Assembly: GCA_015295835.1 (NCBI GenBank)
Contig: DVEG01000027.1
Span: forward strand, 186,001 to 250,000
DNA from: Oscillatoriaceae cyanobacterium M7585_C2015_266
GTDB taxonomy: Bacteria > Cyanobacteriota > Cyanobacteriia > Cyanobacteriales > Oscillatoriaceae
Reading direction: 5' to 3'
Length of the DNA stretch: 64,000 nt
Below are positions 10,115-18,968 of the stretch, in pieces; the first letter of the stretch is position 1; each line of letters starts with the position of its first letter. The position numbers were made by a program, and so were the translations under genes. The notes below the pieces were generated by a model. The model was not told where the DNA came from and ran no database searches. It worked only from the letters and a program-made list of their open reading frames with translations.

Positions 10115-11800
10115 ATGATAGCAGATCGATTTCCCTGGCTAACCGCGATTGTCTTGCTGCCACTGATTGCTTCCCTAGCTATTCCCGTGCTGCCAGATAA
10201 AGACGGCAAGCGGGTGCGATGGTATTCTTTAGGCGTGGCGATCGCGGATTTTGTCTTAATGTGCTACGCCTTCTGGAAGCATTACGATGCTAGCAGCGCT
10301 ACTTTTCAACTCGCGGAAAAATATACCTGGGTACCTCAATTAGGTTTAAACTGGGCAGTTTCCGTTGACGGGCTGTCAGTATCCCTCGTGCTTCTGGCAG
10401 GATTAGTAACCACTCTATCCATCTTTTCAGCGTGGCAAGTTGATCGCAAACCGCGCCTATTCCACTTCCTAATGCTCATACTCTACGCAGCACAGATAGG
10501 AGTCTTCGTTGCCCAAGACATTCTGCTGCTGTTCATAATGTGGGAAATCGAGTTAGTTCCCGTTTACCTGCTCATCTCCATTTGGGGTGGTCCAAAACGT
10601 CGCTACGCTGCCACCAAATTCATTCTCTACACCGCTGCCTCCTCCGTCTTCATTCTCGTGGCGGGGCTAGCAATGGCATTCTATGGCGGCAATGTCACTT
10701 TCGATATTCTTGCCCTCGGCGCCAAAAATTACCCCTTAGCTCTAGAATTACTACTCTATGCCGGCTTACTAATTGCATTTGGTGTCAAGCTCGCCGTTTT
10801 CCCCATGCACACTTGGCTGCCTGATGCCCATGGCGAAGCATCTGCACCTGTATCAATGATTCTAGCAGGCGTGCTCCTAAAAATGGGGGGATACGGGTTA
10901 ATTCGCCTAAATATGGAAACCCTCTCCGACGCCCACATTTACTTTGCACCAGTTATCGCCACCCTCGGAGTTGTCAATATCATTTACGGCGCGTTTACTT
11001 CCTTCGGGCAAACCAACATGAAACGCCGCCTTGCCTATTCATCGGTTTCCCACATGGGCTTTGTGTTACTCGGCATTGCCTCTTTCACCGATTTGGGTAT
11101 GAGCGGGGCTGTGCTCCAGATGCTCTCTCACGGTTTGATTGCAGCGCTGCTATTTTTCCTAGCGGGTGTAACTTACGATCGCACTCACACTCTGGCATTA
11201 GATGAAATGGGCGGTATCGGGCAGGCAATGCCAAAGGTTTTTGCTTTGTTTACCGCTGGTGCAATGGCATCCCTGGCACTTCCCGGCATGAGTGGATTTA
11301 TCAGCGAACTCTCGGTTTTTGTTGGCTTAAGTACTAGCGACATTTATAGTTATTCTTTCCGCACCGTCACTGTCTTCTTGTCGGCAGTCGGTCTCATCCT
11401 TACTCCTATTTATCTGCTCTCGATGCTGCGGCAAGTATTCTACGGTTCTGATACTGCGCCTATTTGTGATTTGAGTGTTTCCAGTGCTAAAAATCAGAAT
11501 AACGAAGAAGCGGTTTGTTTCGGGACAAATTGTGTTTTACCTATACATGCTAAGTTTAATGATGCCAAACCGCGAGAAGTGTTTATTGCCGCTTGCTTTC
11601 TGTTGTTGATTATCGGTATCGGGTTGTACCCAAAACTGGCTACTGAGATATATGATGTAAAGACTGTGGCGGTAAATGCTCAAATGCGCCAATCTTATGC
11701 TGAAATTACTCTGACTAATCCCCAATTTTATGCTAAGGGGTTTAAGGCTCCTAGTATCATTGAGTCTGAAATGGCTTCGGTAGCTGCCAGTTTCAAATAA
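10115..11800 (+). CDS. ndhD: NAD(P)H-quinone oxidoreductase (NDH-1) subunit 4
   Basis: Proton-pumping antiporter-like subunit of thylakoid NDH-1, which works in respiration and cyclic electron flow. The 561-residue protein has about 14 membrane helices and the family core, including [16 protein letters not shown] with the conserved Glu, the [15 protein letters not shown] loop and KMGGYGLIR. The close match of [14 protein letters not shown] and [15 protein letters not shown] to NdhD1/NdhD2 types suggests the respiratory rather than the CO2-uptake (NdhD3/D4) form; this subtype call is inference. An unusual 30-residue Cys/Asn-rich insert (about 450-482, [15 protein letters not shown]...) sits before the last helix. 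Monocistronic, with a terminator hairpin downstream. Confidence 0.95.
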   Translation: MIADRFPWLTAIVLLPLIASLAIPVLPDKDGKRVRWYSLGVAIADFVLMCYAFWKHYDASSATFQLAEKYTWVPQLGLNWAVSVDGLSVSLVLLAGLVTTLSIFSAWQVDRKPRLFHFLMLILYAAQIGVFVAQDILLLFIMWEIELVPVYLLISIWGGPKRRYAATKFILYTAASSVFILVAGLAMAFYGGNVTFDILALGAKNYPLALELLLYAGLLIAFGVKLAVFPMHTWLPDAHGEASAPVSMILAGVLLKMGGYGLIRLNMETLSDAHIYFAPVIATLGVVNIIYGAFTSFGQTNMKRRLAYSSVSHMGFVLLGIASFTDLGMSGAVLQMLSHGLIAALLFFLAGVTYDRTHTLALDEMGGIGQAMPKVFALFTAGAMASLALPGMSGFISELSVFVGLSTSDIYSYSFRTVTVFLSAVGLILTPIYLLSMLRQVFYGSDTAPICDLSVSSAKNQNNEEAVCFGTNCVLPIHAKFNDAKPREVFIAACFLLLIIGIGLYPKLATEIYDVKTVAVNAQMRQSYAEITLTNPQFYAKGFKAPSIIESEMASVAASFK

Positions 11801-11832
11801 TCTTGTCGGTTTTTAATTTTGTAGCTTTCTAT

Positions 11833-11864
11833 AGCGATCGCTGCTGCTTGGGCGATCGCTTTTT
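11833..11864 (+). terminator. ndhD terminator built from two HIP1 sites
   Basis: agcgatcgc (11833-11841) pairs with gcgatcgct (11852-11860) over a 10-base loop and is followed by a short T-run. Each arm is a HIP1 palindrome, so the octamer doubles here as a terminator stem. Confidence 0.6.
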
Positions 11865-11923
11865 GCTCTCCTCTTGGCATCATCCATAATAGTTTTTTCA
11901 TTCGTGGCATGCATATAATAAAA

Positions 11924-11950
11924 AAACCGGTTTTTTCAATAAACCGGGTT
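11924..11950. terminator. AAACCGG-type hairpin
   Basis: aaaccggttt (11924-11933) pairs imperfectly with aaaccgggtt (11941-11950). Same sequence class as the glnB/rdgB terminator. Confidence 0.4.
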
Positions 11951-11991
11951 ATCTCTTCCTCATTTATCTGAAAACCGTTATAATAAAAAAA

Positions 11992-12013
11992 CCCATTTAA
12001 TTTTAAAAATGGG
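11992..12013. terminator. Short hairpin with A-run and T-run flanks
   Basis: cccattt (11992-11998) pairs with aaatggg (12007-12013). A preceding A-run suggests termination of minus-strand transcription coming from the DUF2973 gene. Confidence 0.45.
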
Positions 12014-12237
12014 CGTTTCTCTAAAACAAGAATCGCCCTACCGAGCCTTTACAAAAAACAAGCTAGCTACTCTTATTTTGAGATAAGATAAGAATATACC
12101 AGCTCCAGATGGGGTTGCTATTGACAAAATTTAGGAAAATGCCCGCAGAATAATATTATGGTAATCTGATTTTGTATTAGTTGGTAAATTGTGTATTGTA
12201 GAAAAGTTGGGAGGAGTTTTTGCTGTAGTGCATCTGC

Positions 12238-12552
12238 TTAACTTTCCTCGCGAATATCATTGGGGGAGTTGGGAGAGGATTTGTACAGGGCATCTAATTG
12301 CGCGCGAGCATCTTCAACTGTTATAGATTTCATCACTAAAAGCGGTTCGCTGATGACATTGCCTGCATCATCTAGAAGTTCTGGGTGTAGAATGCGATCG
12401 CGATCCTGACTGACTCTGGATTTAGGCATTTTCGTCATCGACGAATAGGGGCGTTGAGAATCGGCGCTCAGAGAAATCAAACTACGGATTAAATTACCAA
12501 CTGCCAGGAAAGCTAGAATCGTAAAAGCGAGAATGTAAAGCAAGTGTAGCAT
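12238..12552 (-). CDS. DUF2973 family protein
   Basis: From ATG 12552 the product is 104 residues: one N-terminal membrane helix (MLHLLYILAFTILAFLAVGNLIRSLI), then a soluble part with RILHPELLDDAGNVISEPLLVMKSI. This matches the cyanobacterial family of unknown function DUF2973. A longer reading to 12576 adds eight residues without support. It lies 77 bases downstream of the DUF2605 gene on the same strand; the two families are typically neighbours in cyanobacteria, suggesting a shared, still unknown membrane-associated role. Confidence 0.8.
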   Translation of the reverse strand: MLHLLYILAFTILAFLAVGNLIRSLISLSADSQRPYSSMTKMPKSRVSQDRDRILHPELLDDAGNVISEPLLVMKSITVEDARAQLDALYKSSPNSPNDIREES

Positions 12553-12653
12553 AACATTTTTCTCCAAGTCAAACAAAACGAGATATATTAGTAAGTCTGT
12601 AACGAATGAATCGCCCTTAAAACCTTTAATGTATCAAATCAGCAAACAGGAGT

Positions 12654-12995
12654 TCAACTCACCTGTGGTGGTTTACCGCTATTTGCCTTTTCCATGCGAT
12701 TGCGCATTGACACCTTCCAGCATTCGGTGAGCAGTTTGTGCCAGGGGATGATTACATCCATTTCCACCCCTGCTTTGCCGTCAGTGGCTTTCAGCAACAT
12801 TTGCGCCGTATCCACTTCTTGCTGTGCCTCTCGTATCCGCGCCAACAAGTCAGCCTGCTCTTCGCTACTTAAAAATGATATTTTCTCAGTTTCTAACAAA
12901 GCGCGCGAGCGTGCAAACCAATACTGAAAGTCTTCTAACAGCGGTTCTAGTACCGTCTTGAGCAGTTCCGGTTCGGGCAGGTTTGGACTGAGCAT
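12654..12995 (-). CDS. DUF2605 family protein
   Basis: The 113-residue product from ATG 12995 (MLSPNLPEPELLKTVLEPLLEDFQYWF) is all-alpha, soluble and acidic, matching cyanobacterial DUF2605. It includes FLSSEEQADLLARIREAQQEVDTAQ and the WHKLLTECWKVRM-like region. An upstream ATG at 13031 would add 12 residues, but the shorter form fits the usual start. It is probably co-transcribed with the DUF2973 gene downstream. No biochemical role is known to me. Confidence 0.8.
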   Translation of the reverse strand: MLSPNLPEPELLKTVLEPLLEDFQYWFARSRALLETEKISFLSSEEQADLLARIREAQQEVDTAQMLLKATDGKAGVEMDVIIPWHKLLTECWKVSMRNRMEKANSGKPPQVS

Positions 12996-13152
12996 AAATT
13001 TAAAACAATCTACCAAATCTAATCTTAACACTTTTTACAATTCTTAACATTGTCAAAATTTTTTGGCAAGCTGTCGGCGGCAAAATTCCCCTGCAACTGC
13101 AATTACCGCCAAGCGGCAGTGGTCCAGTCCAATCGCTAAGATATAAAATATA

Positions 13153-13170
13153 GGGGCTCTACATAGCCCC
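13153..13170. other. Small GC hairpin upstream of thrS
   Basis: ggggct (13153-13158) pairs with agcccc (13165-13170), 35 bases before the thrS start. No T-run follows, so a leader structure or the remnant of a terminator is equally possible. Confidence 0.35.
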
Positions 13171-13204
13171 TGCCAATTTATTGACAGTAAGGTAAATTTG
13201 TCAA

Positions 13205-15046
13205 ATGGTTCAACAGCCGATATCACCCATAGAATCTAACGCTTCTGCGAAACAACCCGCCAAAGTGCACCTACCGCGCACCAGCGAATCCGAGCAACTA
13301 AAAAAAATTCGCCACACTGCTTCCCATGTCATGGCGATGGCGGTAAAAAAGCTGTTTCCCAAAGCCCAGGTGACTATCGGCCCTTGGATTGAGTATGGAT
13401 TTTACTACGACTTCGACAACCCAGAGCCTTTCACGGAAAAGGATCTGAAAGCAATTCAAAAAGAGATGATCAAAATCATCAACCGCAAACTGCCTGTGAT
13501 TCGAGAAGAAGTCAGCCGCGAGGAAGCCGAACGTCGTATAGAAGAAATTAACGAACCCTACAAACTAGAAATCTTAGAAGGGCTTGAAGAACCGATTACC
13601 ATTTACCACTTGGGCGATGAGTGGTGGGACTTGTGCGCTGGCCCGCATTTGGCCAATACTGGTGAACTCAACCCGAAAGCGATCGAATTAGAAAGTGTTG
13701 CAGGTGCGTATTGGCGGGGCGACGCCACTAAAGCACAATTACAACGTATCTACGGCACTGCTTGGGAAACACCAGAACAGCTAGCGGAATATAAACGCCG
13801 CAAACAAGAAGCCCTCAAACGGGATCATCGCAAACTTGGTAAAGAACTGGGCTTATTCATTTTCAGCGAGCCCGTAGGACCCGGTTTACCCCTGTGGACA
13901 CCGAAAGGTACAGTACTGCGCAGCACTCTAGAAGATTTTCTGAAAAAAGAACAAATAAAACGGGGTTACTTGCCTGTGGTAACTCCGCACATTGGCAAAG
14001 TTGATTTATTCAAAATTTCGGGGCACTGGCAGAAATATAAAGAAGATATGTTCCCGATGATGGCGGAAGATGAGAAAGCTGCGCAAGCGGAACAAGGATT
14101 TGTTCTGAAACCGATGAATTGTCCCTTTCACATTCAAATCTATAAAAGTGAATTGCGATCCTATCGGGAACTCCCGATGCGGCTGGCGGAATTCGGTACA
14201 GTTTACCGTTACGAACAATCGGGAGAATTGGGAGGTTTAACTCGTGTACGGGGCTTTACTGTAGACGATTCTCACCTATTCGTTACTCCTGAACAACTGG
14301 ATGAAGAATTTCTGAATGTGGTAGATTTAATTCTATCAGTATTCAAAAGTTTGCAACTGAAGAATTTCAAAGCGCGATTGAGTTTCCGTGATCCGAAGTC
14401 GGATAAATATATAGGTTCTGATGAAGCATGGGAAAAAGCAGAGGGTGCTATCCGCAGGGCGGTAGAAAAATTGGGGATGAATTATTTTGAAGGGATTGGG
14501 GAAGCGGCATTTTATGGTCCAAAACTTGATTTTATCTTCCAAGATGCTTTGGAGAGAGAATGGCAATTGGGAACTGTACAAGTAGATTATAATTTACCAG
14601 AAAGGTTTGATTTAGAATATGTGGCGGAAGACGGAAGCCGCCAACGCCCAGTAATGATTCACCGAGCACCGTTTGGTTCTTTGGAACGTTTGATTGGGAT
14701 ATTAATTGAGGAATTTGCGGGAGATTTTCCGCTGTGGATAGCTCCTATTCAAGTGCGATTGTTAACGGTGAGCGATGAATTTATAGATTATGCAAAAGAA
14801 GTAGCAGAGAAAATGCGATCGCACTTGATTCGTGCTGAAGTTGACACGAGCGGTGAACGCTTAGCAAAGATGATTCGCAATGCAGAGAAAGAGAAAATTC
14901 CAGTAATGGCAATTGTGGGGGCGAAAGAAGTTGAGTCGAATAGCCTAAGCATTCGTACCCGGGCCTCTGGGGAATTAGGAGTGATGCCGGTAGCAGAAGT
15001 ACTGGAAAGGATGAAGCAGGCGATCGCAACTTATAGCAACTTTTAA
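13205..15046 (+). CDS. thrS: Threonyl-tRNA synthetase
   Basis: Charges tRNA-Thr with threonine. The 613-residue protein lacks the N-terminal TGS domain found in longer bacterial ThrRS, as is usual in cyanobacteria. It has the editing domain (HTASHVMAMAVKKLFP and the DLCAGPHL motif), then the class II core with the zinc-ligand Cys in MNCPFHIQIY, the His in VDDSHLF, the His in MIHRAPFGSLER, and the C-terminal anticodon-binding domain. Start is ATG 13205. A hairpin at 15066-15096 lies 20 bases after the stop. Confidence 0.97.
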   Translation: MVQQPISPIESNASAKQPAKVHLPRTSESEQLKKIRHTASHVMAMAVKKLFPKAQVTIGPWIEYGFYYDFDNPEPFTEKDLKAIQKEMIKIINRKLPVIREEVSREEAERRIEEINEPYKLEILEGLEEPITIYHLGDEWWDLCAGPHLANTGELNPKAIELESVAGAYWRGDATKAQLQRIYGTAWETPEQLAEYKRRKQEALKRDHRKLGKELGLFIFSEPVGPGLPLWTPKGTVLRSTLEDFLKKEQIKRGYLPVVTPHIGKVDLFKISGHWQKYKEDMFPMMAEDEKAAQAEQGFVLKPMNCPFHIQIYKSELRSYRELPMRLAEFGTVYRYEQSGELGGLTRVRGFTVDDSHLFVTPEQLDEEFLNVVDLILSVFKSLQLKNFKARLSFRDPKSDKYIGSDEAWEKAEGAIRRAVEKLGMNYFEGIGEAAFYGPKLDFIFQDALEREWQLGTVQVDYNLPERFDLEYVAEDGSRQRPVMIHRAPFGSLERLIGILIEEFAGDFPLWIAPIQVRLLTVSDEFIDYAKEVAEKMRSHLIRAEVDTSGERLAKMIRNAEKEKIPVMAIVGAKEVESNSLSIRTRASGELGVMPVAEVLERMKQAIATYSNF

Positions 15047-15065
15047 CAACTTCTAAAACAGTCGT

Positions 15066-15096
15066 CAGGGCGAAGCAATCAAAATGCTTTGCCCTG
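15066..15096 (+). terminator. Putative thrS terminator hairpin
   Basis: cagggcgaagca (15066-15077) pairs with tgctttgccctg (15085-15096), with one mismatch or wobble and a 7-base loop. There is no strong T-run after it. Confidence 0.5.
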
Positions 15097-15158
15097 CCGG
15101 TAAAAATCATAAGAAAAAGAAAATAAATATAGCAAGAGGTACATCATTAACTAATTAA

Positions 15159-15314
15159 TTTAATTTACCTCAGCCAATTCATATATTATCACTGGTATGG
15201 CGAGCGCAAGAGACAGAACCAACCCTAAACTTGCAAAGCTTACTACACACACTATACGAACGTGCCGGAGACGACTATACCATCGACTACAGAGTCGAAC
15301 CAGTATTGAGATAA
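15159..15314 (+). pseudogene. Remnant of a DUF4058 family gene (C-terminal fragment)
   Basis: An open segment with no start codon encodes LNLQSLLHTLYERAGDDYTIDYRVEP and ends at TAA 15312. This resembles the conserved C-terminus of DUF4058 proteins (DLQALLHxxYDRAGYDxxIDY...P), a family common in filamentous cyanobacteria. A stop at 15156 and the AT-rich sequence before it leave no room for the rest of the gene, so this looks like the tail left by a deletion. Recognition is from memory of the family; a profile search would settle it. Confidence 0.6.
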
Positions 15315-15387
15315 TAATACTTAAAACAGCATTACCAAAAGCCTTATATTAAAAAAATAGATAAACTCGAAAAGCCAAAAAAATCAG

Positions 15388-15885
15388 ATGGTAGAAGCGA
15401 CAATACGCGCATTTGAAATGAGTGACTGGGAAGCAGTAGCAGAGTTGTGGCTATTGCCAAATTGTCAGATTAACACACTGCAAATGCCCTATGAATCGCG
15501 GGATGCAATCAAAAAGAAACTGGAAAACCCGCCGCCAAGGCAACACAGCCTAGTAGCAACCGTCAACAATAGTCGGAAAGTGGTAGGGATTGTGGATTTG
15601 CAAGTTTTTGACGGGCGGCGCTCCCACGCCGGAGAGCTGGGGATGTGCGTACATGACGATTATCAAAATCAGGGAATTGGTTCAAAATTAATGGAAGCGG
15701 CGATTAATCTAGCGCAAAGGTGGCTCAACCTGAAGCGGTTAGAGTTAATTGTTTATTGTGACAACGCTGCCGCCATTTGCTTATATGAGAAACATGGGTT
15801 TGCGCTCGAGGGTACTCTGCGGAAGTATGCCTTTCGCGACGGGGTTTATACTGATGCTTATTTGATGGCGCGGCTTGCCAATTGA
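15388..15885 (+). CDS. GNAT family N-acetyltransferase
   Basis: A single GNAT domain of 165 residues. The acetyl-CoA binding motif A is clear (LGMCVHDDYQNQGIGSKLMEAAI, about 87-110), followed by the C-terminal SLYEKHGF-type motif (ICLYEKHGFALEGTLRKYAFRDG), which resembles the RimJ/RimL or phosphinothricin acetyltransferase-like branches. The acceptor substrate cannot be told from sequence. It sits just after the DUF4058 remnant and 81 bases before thrB on the same strand. Confidence 0.85.
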   Translation: MVEATIRAFEMSDWEAVAELWLLPNCQINTLQMPYESRDAIKKKLENPPPRQHSLVATVNNSRKVVGIVDLQVFDGRRSHAGELGMCVHDDYQNQGIGSKLMEAAINLAQRWLNLKRLELIVYCDNAAAICLYEKHGFALEGTLRKYAFRDGVYTDAYLMARLAN

Positions 15886-15966
15886 CAGTTTCCTCCGGCA
15901 AGAGCTTTTCAGGTGGAAGCCAGCTCTGCCACCATTATCGAGGTTTTGCCCGCATAGGATTTTTTC

Positions 15967-16905
15967 ATGTCGTCTATTTCTTTTGTTACTGTTACTGTAC
16001 CCGCTACCACTGCTAATCTGGGACCTGGATTCGACTGCATTGGGGTGGCTTTGACGCTTTATAATCAGTTCAAGTTTACCCGACTGAGCGCAGATACGCC
16101 ACTGGAAGAGGAGCGGGCGCTAAGAATTGCGGTTAAGGGGGTAGATGCTAAGCGCATAAGAACCGATAGCAGTAATCTGGTTTATCAAACTTTTGTTAAG
16201 TTTTATGAGTATATCGGGCAGGCACCGCCGCCGGTGCAAATTGAAATTGAGCTGGAAATACCGCAAGCAAGGGGGCTGGGCAGTTCGGCGACTGCGATCG
16301 CAGCTGGGTTAGTTGCTGCCAATTTGCTGGCAGGTTCGCCGCTTACACAAAAGCAGCTTATCCAGCAGGCGATTGCCATCGAAGGGCATCCCGACAATAT
16401 TGTTCCCGCTTTCCTAGGCGGTTGTCGTCTTGCGGCTTCTATTTCTACTGACTGGGAAATCTGCGATATTCCTTGGCACGCGGATATCGTTCCTGTGCTG
16501 GCGATTCCCGATTTTGAACTTGCAACTGCCGAATCGCGACGGGTTCTCCCTGCCGAGTATACTCGCGCTGATGCGATTTTCAATATCGCCCATTTAGGTT
16601 TGCTAGTGCGCGGCATAGAAACAGGTAGAGGCGATTGGCTGCGCGCCGCTATGCAAGATCGTATTCACCAACCCTACCGCCAAGTGCTAATTCCCGGTTA
16701 TGAGGCTGTGCGTGCCGCTGCCCTTTCTGCTGGGGCTTGGGAAATGGCCATTAGTGGGGCTGGCCCTTCTCTACTAGCGCTTGCTCCTGCTGCTTCGGCT
16801 GCTGCAGTGGTTACAGCTATGACAGAAGCTTGGAAAGAATACGGTATTTCTTCTCAAGTGCGCTCGCTCTCTATTGATACCCAGGGCACCCGCTGCCTTT
16901 CCTAG
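15967..16905 (+). CDS. thrB: Homoserine kinase
   Basis: Phosphorylates L-homoserine with ATP in threonine biosynthesis; GHMP kinase superfamily. The 312-residue protein starts at ATG 15967 with the family N-terminus VTVPATTANLGPGFDCIG, has the GHMP ATP loop IPQARGLGSSATAIAAGLVA at about 92-111, and the C-terminal AISGAGPSLLALAP. A clear intrinsic terminator follows. Although thrS is close, nothing indicates co-regulation. Confidence 0.96.
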   Translation: MSSISFVTVTVPATTANLGPGFDCIGVALTLYNQFKFTRLSADTPLEEERALRIAVKGVDAKRIRTDSSNLVYQTFVKFYEYIGQAPPPVQIEIELEIPQARGLGSSATAIAAGLVAANLLAGSPLTQKQLIQQAIAIEGHPDNIVPAFLGGCRLAASISTDWEICDIPWHADIVPVLAIPDFELATAESRRVLPAEYTRADAIFNIAHLGLLVRGIETGRGDWLRAAMQDRIHQPYRQVLIPGYEAVRAAALSAGAWEMAISGAGPSLLALAPAASAAAVVTAMTEAWKEYGISSQVRSLSIDTQGTRCLS

Positions 16906-16925
16906 TCGGGGCTTGCTTTCGTAGT

Positions 16926-16951
16926 GGGGACCTTTAGTCCCCTATTTTTTT
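16926..16951 (+). terminator. thrB intrinsic terminator
   Basis: Stem ggggac (16926-16931) with gtcccc (16937-16942), a 5-base loop and a following T-rich run. It overlaps the final codon of the convergent SUI1-type gene. Confidence 0.85.
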
Positions 16952-17339
16952 AAATCAAAATTGCTTGCGGGCTAAAGCCACCGCTGATTTTAGCTTTGTA
17001 GCCAAGTTTAGTTAAAATTTCCAGGATTTGCTGCGCTCGCTCACCTTGAATTTCGATAGTATTTTCTTTAACTGTGCCGCCTGTGCCGCATTGGCTTTTG
17101 ATTTGTTTAGCAAGTGCCTGCAAGGTTTCTGGTTTGACTTGAAATCCTGTAATTACGGTAACTGTTTTGCCTTTGCGCCCTTTGCTTGTGGTTTGCACGC
17201 GCAGATTTTGCTGGCATGGGGGTACTTCTTGGCTTGGGCGCTCTGTCGCGGCAGGATTGATATTGCTGCCAAATTCTCGGTAGACGGTACGATCCTCGTA
17301 GCTGTTGCTGTCGGTGGATTTGCGCTTGGAAGTGGCCAT
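16950..17339 (-). CDS. SUI1/YciH-type translation initiation factor
   Basis: The 129-residue product from ATG 17339 (MATSKRKS) has a charged, disordered N-terminal third and a C-terminal SUI1 (eIF1-like) domain: LRVQTTSKGRKGKTVTVITGF, then KQIKSQCGTGGTVKENTIEIQGE, then the helix QQILEILTKLGYKAKISGG. Family members bind the small ribosomal subunit; the role in bacteria (E. coli YciH) is start-site fidelity or stress-related initiation control. A longer reading to 17417 is not supported. It converges on thrB. Confidence 0.88.
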   Translation of the reverse strand: MATSKRKSTDSNSYEDRTVYREFGSNINPAATERPSQEVPPCQQNLRVQTTSKGRKGKTVTVITGFQVKPETLQALAKQIKSQCGTGGTVKENTIEIQGERAQQILEILTKLGYKAKISGGFSPQAILI

Positions 17340-17705
17340 AATGCAAGCGGGGCTATTGTTTCTTTTTTGAAAATAGCAGAAGAGAGCTTTATCTGCACTG
17401 GCCACTTTTGCAGTCAATCTCTCGGAGTGCTATTACAAATTAGGCGATCGCTGCTACTTGGCTAATATTGTTTTCTTTTATTTTTGCTATAATTTGGCAG
17501 CAGATATTGTTTTTTGGGGAATCATAAAGTGGTTTTTGACTATCTCTAAATTCTAAAAAATTCGTTAAAATTGCTTCAGAGGGGGCCGGGAAAAAATGTA
17601 ATTATTTTAACTCAAGTTGCTACATAAAAGTAAAACATCAAGCTAACATTTAGTAGCAACATGGGTTTGTATAGTTAGCACTGGAACCAATCAAGGAAAA
17701 TATTT
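17340..17705. other. Gene-free stretch upstream of the chemoreceptor gene
   Basis: No coding frame supported. An inverted repeat gttgctac (17616-17623) / gtagcaac (17653-17660) with a 29-base spacer lies 46 bases before the chemoreceptor start and could be an operator. A ribosome-binding site (aaggaaa) is at about 17693-17699. Confidence 0.5.
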
Positions 17706-18842
17706 ATGCTTTATAAACAAAAATTGCGTACATATATTTGGCTGGTTTCAATTCCAGCAACAGCGGGATTAATAGGATTGGTTGGGCTGACGTATTTGAA
17801 CAGCAAGAAAGTGGGGGAAGACTATCAAAGAGTAGAACAATTGCAGGCAGAAATATTGCGTAAAAAATGGGCAAGTAAGTCTGAAAGTGAAGCATTAGCA
17901 CAGGCAAGCAATGAAGTAAAAGCTTCTTTACAAAGAGTGAAGGTGTCACTGGTTAGCGCCTCTATTTTAGAATTTTTTCTGGTGATGCTGACAATCTATA
18001 TGATGACGAAAGGCGTGTCTCGCAAAATTGAAAGTGTTGCCAACGAAATTGCCAAGTCTTCTAATGAGATTGCCAACAGCATCGAGCAGCAACAACGCGC
18101 TACTGTCAAACAGGCGGCTTCGGTGAATGAAACAACTGCAACAATTGAGGAATTGGGGGCTTCATCGCGCACAACGGCAGAGCAAGCGCAAACAGCGGCT
18201 GCTGGCGCAAGTCACGCCCTGTCTTTAGCAGAAAGCGGTATGCGGGCGGTGGGGAGAACTCTGGAGGGGATGTCTACACTCAAAGATAAAGTAGAAGCGA
18301 TCGCCGCCCAAATTGTACGTCTGTCACAACAAACTTCTCAAATCGGCAACATTGCCGCTCTGGTGGGAGATTTAGCAACCCAAACTAATATGCTGGCACT
18401 TAATGCCGCTGTAGAAGCAGTACGAGCAGGGGAACACGGCAAGGGATTTGCCGTGGTAGCGTCGGAAATTCGCAAACTCGCGGATCAATCTCAGAAATCT
18501 ACTGAGCGGATTAACGCCTTAGTTGCCGATATCCAAATGGCTATTAATTCTACAGTGATGGTGACAGAGGCAGGCACAAAAACTGTCGATGAAGGGGTAA
18601 AAATCGCCCAAGAAACGGCAGAAGCGTTTAAGGGAGTGACAGAAGCAATTAACAATATTTCTGTAAGTACACAGCAGATTTCGCTATCAGCTAAGCAACA
18701 AGCGATCGCTGTTCAGCAAGTAGTCGAGGCAATGAATGCCCTCAACCAAGTCGCAAGCGAAAATGCTGAAAACATCTCACAAGTGAAACTCGGGACAGAA
18801 AGACTCAACCAAGCTGCACAAAATCTTTTTACCATTTCCTGA
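17706..18842 (+). CDS. Methyl-accepting chemotaxis-type receptor with minimal sensor region
   Basis: A 378-residue receptor with TM1 at about 11-30, a short intervening region of about 50 residues, TM2 at about 82-100, and then a long cytoplasmic methyl-accepting coiled coil. The signalling tip is clear ([20 protein letters not shown], then [20 protein letters not shown]). No HAMP domain can be seen between TM2 and the coiled coil. Such receptors normally signal through CheW and CheA to type IV pili in cyanobacteria; no such genes are adjacent. The tiny extracytoplasmic part suggests it senses through the membrane or a partner protein. Confidence 0.9.
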   Translation: MLYKQKLRTYIWLVSIPATAGLIGLVGLTYLNSKKVGEDYQRVEQLQAEILRKKWASKSESEALAQASNEVKASLQRVKVSLVSASILEFFLVMLTIYMMTKGVSRKIESVANEIAKSSNEIANSIEQQQRATVKQAASVNETTATIEELGASSRTTAEQAQTAAAGASHALSLAESGMRAVGRTLEGMSTLKDKVEAIAAQIVRLSQQTSQIGNIAALVGDLATQTNMLALNAAVEAVRAGEHGKGFAVVASEIRKLADQSQKSTERINALVADIQMAINSTVMVTEAGTKTVDEGVKIAQETAEAFKGVTEAINNISVSTQQISLSAKQQAIAVQQVVEAMNALNQVASENAENISQVKLGTERLNQAAQNLFTIS

Positions 18843-18968
18843 ATCTGTGAAAAACTAAACTAGAGCAAAAACAAAAGGAACATTCGCCGCCCTCCCTTTA
18901 AGGCAAAAGAAGTCAAGAAAGCAGACAAAAACCTATAATAAAATACGTCGATTAAATTAACTACAGTC

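Larger units (their letters stand above)
11801..12237. other. Gene-free stretch after ndhD with several hairpins
   Basis: No coding frame supported. It contains three hairpins (11833-11860, 11924-11950, 11992-12013) that could terminate ndhD or the convergent DUF2973 transcript, and AT-rich sequence beyond. Confidence 0.6.
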
